NCBI GenBank assembly: GCA_009783805.1 | Contig: WRCU01000063.1 | Location: forward strand, 1-7,697 | Direction: 5' to 3' | Length of the DNA stretch: 7,697 nucleotides | From: Oscillospiraceae bacterium | Lineage (GTDB): Bacteria; Bacillota; Clostridia; WRCU01 | Shown here: in pieces, positions 1 through 5,372 of the stretch | Numbering within the stretch: the stretch's first letter is position 1 | Layout: every line of letters starts with the position of its first letter | The notes under the pieces: model-generated | Database searches by the model: none | What the model was told of the DNA's origin: nothing | The model's input: the letters and a program-made list of their open reading frames with translations, nothing else | Translations under genes and position numbers: made by a program

Positions 1-846
1 GCCTTCGACGATGAGTACGAGGCCTACATGGGCGGGCGCATTCCCGGGCACACGAACTACATGGCGGTGGGCGAGGCCCTCTCGCTCTCGCTCCTGAGGG
101 ACTTCACGTACCTTCACCCGGAGGTCGCCGAAGGCAGGTGCACGCTGGGCGAAGGCGTCCTGCGGCTGGATAACCGGGTGAACTGGGAGGAGTATAGGGC
201 CGTGGTCCTGCCCGACATGGACGTGGTCGGCCTGGGGACCATGCGCAGGCTGGAGGCGTTCGCGATGGCCGGGGGGATACTGGTCTCGACGGGCAGGCTG
301 CCGGTCAGGTCGGCGGAGAGGGGCGGGGACGCCGAGCTGCGTTCGACCGTCGGGAGGCTCTTCCCGGCCCGACCGGACGTGCCCGGGTCAGGCCGCTTCG
401 CGTGCCGCGCCCATGGCGGGGCGGGGCGGGCGTACACGCTCGGCGTCGGGGGAACGCTGGCGGACAGGCTCAGGGCGGCCCTCGAGGACGCCGCCTACCG
501 TCCCGACGTGGAGTTCACTGCCGTGCTCGCCGACGGCGCCGAGATCGGGTCCGGGACCGAGAGCGTGGTGGAGGTATGGGGGGGCGGCAGGCACGTGACG
601 AACCTGCCGGGCGGCAACCTCTCATACGTGCATAAGGCGTTGGGCGGGGATGACGTATACTTCGTCGCGAACTCCAGCGACGCGACGGTGGAGGCGGAGG
701 TAAGGCTGCGCGGCGAGAGGGCGCTGGAGGAATGGGACCCGCACACGGGGGAGAGGCGACCGGCCCGACATCGGGCGGGGGGCGGCGTGACGACGCTGAG
801 GATTACGTTGCCGCCGGTGAGGTCCGTGTTCCTGGTGACCGCGTAA
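1..846 (+). CDS. GH106-like glycoside hydrolase, C-terminal part (5' end outside window)
   Basis: The frame is open from base 1, so the gene starts upstream; 281 residues are visible, ending at tandem stops TAATAA. Counting from the first visible residue, a stretch near 30-45 (LLRDFTYLHPEV) leads into AVVLPDMDVV at 67-76 and AGGILVSTGRLP at 90-101. This order is the flavodoxin/glutamine-amidotransferase-like domain that follows the catalytic barrel in large GH106-type (alpha-L-rhamnosidase-like) and related unclassified glycosidases. The tail has DDVYFVANSS at 217-226 and EEWDPHTGE near 243-251, the usual C-terminal beta-sandwich signature ('it is a drama of wdp-tG' type) of the same proteins. 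The catalytic domain is not visible, so substrate and activity cannot be read; rhamnosidase activity is only a family guess. The methyltransferase gene follows 79 bp downstream on the same strand. Glycosidase class fairly sure, exact family moderately sure. Confidence 0.75.
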   Translation, partial: AFDDEYEAYMGGRIPGHTNYMAVGEALSLSLLRDFTYLHPEVAEGRCTLGEGVLRLDNRVNWEEYRAVVLPDMDVVGLGTMRRLEAFAMAGGILVSTGRLPVRSAERGGDAELRSTVGRLFPARPDVPGSGRFACRAHGGAGRAYTLGVGGTLADRLRAALEDAAYRPDVEFTAVLADGAEIGSGTESVVEVWGGGRHVTNLPGGNLSYVHKALGGDDVYFVANSSDATVEAEVRLRGERALEEWDPHTGERRPARHRAGGGVTTLRITLPPVRSVFLVTA

Positions 847-860
847 TAAGCCTTTGGTCG

Positions 861-879
861 GTGAAAATAAATAATACGG
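861..879 (+). promoter_or_regulatory. AT-rich promoter-like stretch upstream of the methyltransferase gene
   Basis: A run of A and T (AAAATAAATAATAC within 864-877) stands out sharply in this GC-rich DNA and lies between the stop of the GH106-like gene and the next gene. It could be a -10 element or an archaeal TATA box. There is no convincing -35 hexamer at the right distance (TTGGTC at 855-860 is too close). It suggests that the methyltransferase gene can be transcribed separately from the gene before it. Seen by eye only. Confidence 0.35.
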
Positions 880-893
880 ACGGGAGGACGCGC

Positions 894-905
894 ATGGACG
901 CCTAG
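894..905 (+). other. Three-codon minigene (Met-Asp-Ala-stop) behind a strong ribosome-binding site
   Basis: GGGAGG at 882-887 lies six bases before ATG at 894, one of the best ribosome-binding arrangements in the window, yet the frame reads ATG GAC GCC TAG and stops. It is not a simple frameshifted start of the next gene: the frame used by the methyltransferase is closed by TAG at 917-919, and the third frame is closed by TAA at 934-936. It could be a leader minigene that couples or tunes translation of the gene starting about 20 bases later, a relic of a decayed gene, or chance. Confidence 0.3.
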
Positions 906-925
906 ACCGGCGCCCATAGGTGGGG

Positions 926-1783
926 ATGCGCTATAAGCAAAACATGAACGGCAGGGCATGGGACGACTATGAGTCGGTGCTGGCGCGGTTCCCCTTCTTT
1001 CCCGAATATCGGGAGGGAAGGCTTACGAAGGGCGAGTTCAGGGAGGCGATGGAAAAAAATAAAGATGGGCTTCTGGGGGCCGGGCTGGCGGAGCACGCGT
1101 ATAGGCGCCTGTTCGCCTGCGTCTCGGGGAACCGGGAGGTCGAGGGCATGCTCGAGGCCTTCAGGGAGGCCGGGGGCGTCGGGAGCGCCGACTACGGCAG
1201 GGACGCGTTCGAGGCGTTTTCGGCCAGGCTGAAGCCGTCATACGACAACGGCGGCTTCATCACGGAGATACACCCGGAGGACGAGCTCATCATGTACGCG
1301 GCGGCGAAGCTCACGGGCGCGAGGTCGATGTTCGTGGCGGGGGCCTATTTCGGCTATTGGGCGGTATGGGCCATGCCGACGGTGAAGGGCAACGGGGGCG
1401 TATGCGTGCTATCCGACGTCAACCCCAAGGTCATGGAGGTAGCCGAGCGGAACTTCCGCAGGCTGGAATACGGAGGCAGCGCGGAGTTCCGGGCCGAGGA
1501 CGCGGAGGCGGTGCTCAAGGGGGGTGAGGGGACCATAGACCTGCTGGCGCTGGACGCCCAGGGCCTGTATAACGACCCCAGGCCCACCCATAGGGGCAAG
1601 GCCATATACGCGCCGTTCCTGGAGGCGGCGCTGCCCAGGCTGAAAAAAGGGTCATGCGTGATCGTGCACAACATGGACAGGGGCTCGGCGGACATGGCGC
1701 CCTTCGTCAGGCTGATAGCCTCCGTGGCCGCGGCGAAGGCGGAGCTGACCACGTTCAACGGGCTGGGCCTGTACCGCGTCTGA
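926..1783 (+). CDS. SAM-dependent methyltransferase-like protein (COMT-type Rossmann fold), substrate unknown
   Basis: The protein is 285 aa from ATG 926. GTG 920 and ATG 944 are alternative starts; 926 is chosen because AGGTGGGG lies directly before it and TAG closes the frame at 917. The first 100 residues are helical and charged. A class I Rossmann core follows: strand 1/motif I near 136-150 (FVAGAYFGYWAVWA), strand 2 ending in an acidic residue at 161-166 (VLSDVN), strand 4 near 205-212 (DLLALDAQG) and strand 5 with a VIVHN stretch near 246-249. The pattern resembles catechol-O-methyltransferase/caffeoyl-CoA-type O-methyltransferases. The usual acidic residue and Gly-rich E-x-G-x-x-x-G-Y-S motif is changed to VAGAYFGYW, so SAM binding is probable but not certain. 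The protein is soluble, with no signal peptide. It may be co-transcribed with the glycosidase before it. The substrate is unknown; a sugar or a small diol-type acceptor is possible. Confidence 0.7.
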   Translation: MRYKQNMNGRAWDDYESVLARFPFFPEYREGRLTKGEFREAMEKNKDGLLGAGLAEHAYRRLFACVSGNREVEGMLEAFREAGGVGSADYGRDAFEAFSARLKPSYDNGGFITEIHPEDELIMYAAAKLTGARSMFVAGAYFGYWAVWAMPTVKGNGGVCVLSDVNPKVMEVAERNFRRLEYGGSAEFRAEDAEAVLKGGEGTIDLLALDAQGLYNDPRPTHRGKAIYAPFLEAALPRLKKGSCVIVHNMDRGSADMAPFVRLIASVAAAKAELTTFNGLGLYRV

Positions 1784-1795
1784 CCCGACGTGGGG

Positions 1796-1820
1796 GGCGT
1801 GGGGCCCCATGGGCCGCGCC
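1796..1820. terminator. Possible bidirectional stem-loop between convergent genes
   Basis: The 43 bp between the stop of the methyltransferase gene and the stop of the GH36 gene hold an interrupted inverted repeat. GGCG (1796-1799) can pair with CGCC (1817-1820), and GGCCC (1803-1807) with GGGCC (1811-1815), with a three-base loop. No T-run flanks it on either side, so it is only a weak candidate for a shared terminator, placed where one is expected. Confidence 0.25.
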
Positions 1821-1826
1821 GGGCGC

Positions 1827-3992
1827 TCAAACCGCCTTGAGGACCACCATCTCGCTCGACATGGAGAAGCCGACGGGGACCTTGATGCCATGGTTGGCCA
1901 GCTCCCAGCCGGTAACCCTGCAGACGTCGCCGGAACCCAAGAACTCGACCTCATAATCGGCGGACCTGACGGTGCCCCTGGGGAAGGCGACGTACCCGAG
2001 GTGGTCGCCCGGCGAGGACGTGAACACGGCCAGGACCGAAAGCGAACCGTCGGGGGCGGCGTACTCCAGCACCGTCCTTTCGCACGGCGACTGCACGGGC
2101 TGGAACGGCGTGTGGTGGAAAACCAGGCAGGAGCCCAGCAAGGGGCGCATCAGCTCCCTGTACAGCCTGTTGTACCCCTCGCACTTTCCGCGGAGGTATG
2201 GGGTCAGCTCCGCGACGGACGGGGCTATGCCCCTGTAAATCGGCCTGCATATGACGCATTTCCGGAACTGAGAGTCCAGGTCGGAGTCGGTGTGCGTCTC
2301 GCCGCTCTCGGTCCCCAGCGTGCGGAGGAGGATCTCGGGGGGCAGAGACATCGTCACGCCGGCCAGGATCCTCACGTCCCTGGGCTGGCGCATCCAGTCG
2401 GAAAGCTCCGTGTTGTGGAAGCGGGAAAGGGTCCCCCAGTCCAGCCGCCCGCCGCCGCCCGCGCAGTTCTGCAGCACGACCTTCGGGTGGCGGGCCCTCA
2501 GGGCGTCGAAGACCCTATAGAAGGCCTCGTAGTACAGCCACTGCGTGTTCTCCAGGTACCCGCACCTGATCCGCGTGGCGCCCAACCCCACGTTATGGTT
2601 GTGGTCTATCCGGTACATGTCCAGCCCGTACCGCCCGATCGCGTCGCCTATGGTCTCGAGGCAGAAAGCCTCCACCTCCGGCATGGAAAGGTCCAGCGCC
2701 CTGCCGCCCGCGCATGGGGACCCGTTACGGCGGGCCAGCCATTCGGGGTGCCTTTCGCGCAGCTCGCTCCAATGGCCCGCGGCCTCGATCTCCATCCACA
2801 GCCCGAAGCGCATACCCAGCCCGTGCGCGTATTCGGATATGGCCTCGACGCCGCCGGGGAGCCAATGGCCCGAGACCCAGTCGCCCACGTTGTTGCCCCA
2901 ATTATTCCTCTCGCCCGACCCGAACCAGCCCGCGTCGATCACGTACATCTCCGCCCCGACGGCCTTGGCCACGTCGACGTCCCTCTTGATGCCTTCCTCG
3001 GTTTCGCGGTCGCATAGGTAGCCGCGGTGGTTGGCCTCTATCTCGGCCACGGGCACCCCGGCGGGCAGCGGCGGGATGACCCGCTCGCGGACATGGCGGT
3101 GCGTGGCCTGGACGATGGAGTCGTCGCCCTCCCTGAACAGCGCGAAGTGCACCTCAGGCGTCACGCAGCCTTCGCCGGGGCCCAGCACGCGCAGGGCCTC
3201 GCCTTCCAAATCCGGCATGCCCACGGACATCGAGAGGTGCTCGAACCCGTCGTCGGAGTAATACGCCTTTATGCGCCAATTGCCGCTCCACGCGAACTCG
3301 ACCACCAGCGTCTCGCCCGTCAGGTAGTCCCTGAGCCAGCAGGCGGGGCGCGACCACCCCGACTTCCCGTGGGCGCACGATATGGACTTCTCCCCGGGGG
3401 TGAGACCGTCGAAGTGGAAGTCGCCTTCCCTCCCCCAGCCTGACGAATGGTTGTGCGCCATGCCGAACGAAGGGCCGTCGATGAACTCGGCCTTTGAACA
3501 GTTCGGCGAACGGCCCTTCGCGAACCTATGCGACCATACGTGCCCCGCGTACGGCGCGATGGAGGTGATCGCCTTCGGTGATCCCGACGTATTTCTGACC
3601 TCGAGGCTGCGCGCGATGAAGTCGCCCCCATATAGGCGCGTGCGGACCGTGACCCCGACGCCGCGCGCGGGTTCGGTCAGGTCCATCAGGCATAGCCTGG
3701 CGCCCCCGTCCGCCTCCTCCTCGCGGTAGCCGGCGAACTCCCAGCCGCCGGAGACGTCGGAGCCGTCGATCCCCAGGACGAAGGCCTGCGCTTCGCCGAG
3801 ATGGTCGGCCACCCAGCCCAGGTGGCCCGCGCCCAGGTGCATCTCGGGGACGACCTGCCCCGCGCAGCCCCTGTAGCGGCATATGAGGCGGCCGCCTATG
3901 AGCCCCTCGTCCAGCACCTGCCTGCCCGAAACGTACCTACGGGCCTCAATCCCCTCACCCGATGCGAAAGTGCCGACATACCCGCCACCCAT
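1827..3992 (-). CDS. GH36-family alpha-galactosidase-like glycoside hydrolase
   Basis: The protein is 721 aa from ATG 3992 (GTG 3995 directly before is an alternative), the usual length of a full GH36 enzyme. Family GH36 retaining glycosidases release terminal alpha-galactosyl residues. An N-terminal beta-sandwich covers about residues 1-300 and a TIM barrel about 310-600, with a C-terminal beta domain after it. Barrel landmarks are VIDAGWFG (351-358), GLWMEIE (397-403), YRIDHN with the expected nucleophile Asp463, NCAGGGGR (509-516) and ELSDW with the expected acid/base Asp532. The classical motifs read DDGWFG, KWDxN and SDxTD, so the second Asp, the Lys two before the nucleophile (here Arg461) and the residues after the acid/base differ. 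Substrate specificity is therefore uncertain, while catalysis looks intact. There is no signal peptide, so it is probably cytoplasmic. It lies 64 bp behind the UroD-like gene on the same strand, probably in one transcript. Confidence 0.88.
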   Translation of the reverse strand: MGGGYVGTFASGEGIEARRYVSGRQVLDEGLIGGRLICRYRGCAGQVVPEMHLGAGHLGWVADHLGEAQAFVLGIDGSDVSGGWEFAGYREEEADGGARLCLMDLTEPARGVGVTVRTRLYGGDFIARSLEVRNTSGSPKAITSIAPYAGHVWSHRFAKGRSPNCSKAEFIDGPSFGMAHNHSSGWGREGDFHFDGLTPGEKSISCAHGKSGWSRPACWLRDYLTGETLVVEFAWSGNWRIKAYYSDDGFEHLSMSVGMPDLEGEALRVLGPGEGCVTPEVHFALFREGDDSIVQATHRHVRERVIPPLPAGVPVAEIEANHRGYLCDRETEEGIKRDVDVAKAVGAEMYVIDAGWFGSGERNNWGNNVGDWVSGHWLPGGVEAISEYAHGLGMRFGLWMEIEAAGHWSELRERHPEWLARRNGSPCAGGRALDLSMPEVEAFCLETIGDAIGRYGLDMYRIDHNHNVGLGATRIRCGYLENTQWLYYEAFYRVFDALRARHPKVVLQNCAGGGGRLDWGTLSRFHNTELSDWMRQPRDVRILAGVTMSLPPEILLRTLGTESGETHTDSDLDSQFRKCVICRPIYRGIAPSVAELTPYLRGKCEGYNRLYRELMRPLLGSCLVFHHTPFQPVQSPCERTVLEYAAPDGSLSVLAVFTSSPGDHLGYVAFPRGTVRSADYEVEFLGSGDVCRVTGWELANHGIKVPVGFSMSSEMVVLKAV

Positions 3993-4059
3993 CACGCCAC
4001 CCGCCCTTTCCCTCAGCCGGTCCCGGGGCGGCCGTCATGCCCCCCCCGTCAATTCGCCC

Positions 4060-5097
4060 TTACGCTCCTTTGGCCCCACGCCCGTGCCATGCGTTACCGA
4101 TGAAGGCGTCCCTGGCCCAGCCGGCCCACTCCTCGCTGACGCCTATGTCCGCCCATGAAGGGTAGTCCTTGGCGATGAGGCCGCACCCGGCCTCCCTGAA
4201 GGCGACCGCCATCCCGGCCGCGCTCCGCTCTATGAGGCCGCGGTCGCCCGTCGGCATGACCTTCTGGATGTCGGCCGGCATGTAGAACGCGGCCATGCCG
4301 GCGAAGGTCTCCGCCAGCCACCCGGCCGGGTACGCGTCCGGCTGGTCGAACTGCAGCACGTCGACGCCGGCCTCTATCAGGTGCCTCACGAAGCCCCGGT
4401 TCTGGCCGCACGAGTGCATGAGGACCTTCATGCCGGCCCCGTGCGCGGCGTCGCAAATGCGGGCGTAGGCGGGCTTGAACAGCCTCACGAAACTTTCGGG
4501 GCTGATGAAGGTCCTATCCTGGGTCCCCCAGTCGTCCGTGAGCATGACCCCGTCCACGCCTTTCCCGGCCAGGCCCTCGCAGGCCCGGACGTCGACCTTG
4601 ACCACCGCTTCGAGGTACTCGGCCACGCGGCCCGGCTCCAAGGCCGTGTCGGCCAGCGCGTTCGCCATGAGCCTCGCGTCCCTCAGGTCGGAGAAGACGT
4701 TCATGGGCAGCCCCGCCACCGTGAACAGGCTCCTGTCCGCGTCCACGGCCACCTTGCCGAAATACCCCTCGTCCAGCGTCGGCATCGCGGCCGAGCCGAG
4801 CTTGTCCCAGCCGTCCAGCCACCCCTTGACGCACTCGCCCTTGGTGATGCCGTTCAGCCGCCCATGGACGTTGCCGTGGACGTCGACCCTGACCTCCCCG
4901 GAAAACCAGGGGACCTGCCTGAGCAGAGCCTCATGGCGGCCCCATCCGTAATGGGCCTCCGGGTGGCCCGTATGCGGGATCAGCCTCGCCCCGCGCACGA
5001 ACCTCACGTCGCTCGGGTATGGGGGCGTAAAGTCGAACCCTATCCTGGGTGCGTCGCCGCCCTCGATGATCCGCGTCACTATCTCCCGCCCGTCCAT
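4060..5097 (-). CDS. UroD/MtaA-superfamily protein, probable corrinoid-type methyltransferase
   Basis: The protein is 345 aa from ATG 5097, beginning MDGREIVTRIIEG, the usual opening of this superfamily. The frame runs back to ATG 5169, but that codon overlaps a TATAAT box and would add 24 Arg/Gly-rich residues unlike the family. The fold is the UroD TIM barrel. Typical stretches are LTDDWGTQDRTFISPESF at 186-203 and VLMHSCGQ at 225-232. The latter gives a His228-x-Cys230 pair, and Cys305 lies in AGCGLIAKD. H-x-C plus a distal Cys matches the zinc ligands of MtaA/MtbA-type methyl-corrinoid:thiol methyltransferases. The HemE motif with RQAGR near the N-terminus is absent, so this is not a heme-pathway decarboxylase. 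It leads a probable two-gene unit with the GH36 enzyme. A role in methyl transfer linked to sugar catabolism is inference; no corrinoid protein is present here. Confidence 0.8.
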   Translation of the reverse strand: MDGREIVTRIIEGGDAPRIGFDFTPPYPSDVRFVRGARLIPHTGHPEAHYGWGRHEALLRQVPWFSGEVRVDVHGNVHGRLNGITKGECVKGWLDGWDKLGSAAMPTLDEGYFGKVAVDADRSLFTVAGLPMNVFSDLRDARLMANALADTALEPGRVAEYLEAVVKVDVRACEGLAGKGVDGVMLTDDWGTQDRTFISPESFVRLFKPAYARICDAAHGAGMKVLMHSCGQNRGFVRHLIEAGVDVLQFDQPDAYPAGWLAETFAGMAAFYMPADIQKVMPTGDRGLIERSAAGMAVAFREAGCGLIAKDYPSWADIGVSEEWAGWARDAFIGNAWHGRGAKGA

Positions 5098-5167
5098 GCC
5101 GCGCCCCCGTCCGCCCTCCGCGGGCGCGCCGCCATCCCGGCCGCGCCGCAAGGGATCGATCCGGACC

Positions 5168-5173
5168 ATTATA
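5168..5173 (-). promoter_or_regulatory. -10-like box TATAAT for the minus-strand UroD-GH36 unit
   Basis: On the minus strand the sequence reads CGGTATAATGG, a perfect TATAAT in GC-rich surroundings. No good -35 hexamer sits 16-18 bp upstream. A transcript starting about seven bases downstream (near 5161) would have a leader of about 64 bases to ATG 5097. The box overlaps ATG 5169, which argues against that codon as the translation start. Confidence 0.5.
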
Positions 5174-5200
5174 CCGCAGGCGCCCGTCGGCCGCGCCGGG

Positions 5201-5248
5201 GGGTGGGTCCCCGGCCGGGCCGTCTCGGGTGGGCCCCCGGCCGGGACG
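5201..5248. repeat. Tandem pair of palindrome-bearing 22-bp repeats in the divergent control region
   Basis: GGGTGGGTCCCCGGCCGGG (5201-5219) recurs as GGGTGGGCCCCCGGCCGGG (5227-5245), with one difference in 19 bases; extended to 22 bases, 20 match. The period is 26 bp. Each copy contains the perfect 10-bp palindrome CCCGGCCGGG (5210-5219 and 5236-5245). The pair sits between two outward-pointing -10-like boxes, the usual position for operator sites of a shared regulator. No regulator gene is in the window. Confidence 0.5.
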
Positions 5249-5250
5249 CG

Positions 5251-5279
5251 TCGGGGCGTAGACCCCCGTTCGGGGCGTA
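5251..5279. repeat. Direct repeat TCGGGGCGTA with intervening inverted repeats
   Basis: TCGGGGCGTA occurs exactly at 5251-5260 and again at 5270-5279, a 19-bp period, shortly before the plus-strand -10-like box. Between the copies lies CCCCG (5264-5268), which can pair with CGGGG on either side (5252-5256 or 5271-5275). Two alternative hairpins are therefore possible. It may be a second regulator-binding element next to the promoter of the plus-strand UroD-like gene. Confidence 0.4.
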
Positions 5280-5294
5280 TGGGCGGATTGGTGG

Positions 5295-5300
5295 TATATT
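5295..5300 (+). promoter_or_regulatory. -10-like box TATATT for the plus-strand UroD-like gene
   Basis: The sequence GGTATATTGG (5293-5302) matches GGTATAATGG of the opposite-strand box in nine of ten positions, so the two divergent genes appear to have sister promoters. A start about seven bases downstream, near 5307, gives a leader of about 66 bases to ATG 5373, almost equal to the leader on the other side. No clear -35 hexamer is seen. Confidence 0.45.
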
Positions 5301-5360
5301 GGTGCGAGGCCCATGAGATGGGCCGACTTTACTGCATGCATGGGGGTGATGGGCACGGAC

Positions 5361-5367
5361 AGGAAGG
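5361..5367 (+). promoter_or_regulatory. Ribosome-binding site that selects ATG 5373
   Basis: AGGAAGG lies five bases before ATG 5373. The in-frame alternatives at 5313, 5340 and 5349 have only weak G-runs before them, and 5313 falls too close to the predicted transcription start for a normal leader. Family N-termini of the type ELAKRVAEIAA also support 5373. Confidence 0.5.
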
Positions 5368-5372
5368 GTATC

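Noticed and set aside
1809..3017. 402-codon plus-strand open frame opposite the GH36 gene
   Set aside because: Its product is low-complexity and rich in Pro, Val, Arg and Gly with no recognisable motif. The minus strand encodes clear GH36 active-site motifs throughout, so this is a GC-rich antisense shadow.
5201..5279. The repeat cluster as a CRISPR array or transposon end
   Set aside because: Only two copies of each short repeat are present, with 4-9 bp between copies, no spacers of constant length, no target duplication and no transposase nearby.
4381..5316. 311-codon plus-strand open frame opposite the minus-strand UroD-like gene
   Set aside because: It is composed of biased Pro/Arg/Gly/Val sequence, covers the divergent control region as well, and has no family features; the opposite strand holds the UroD/MtaA motifs.
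5098..5372. A riboswitch, for example cobalamin-responsive, in the leaders of the UroD-like genes
   Set aside because: The leaders are only about 65 bases, too short for a cobalamin riboswitch, and no B12-box-like sequence was found by eye.
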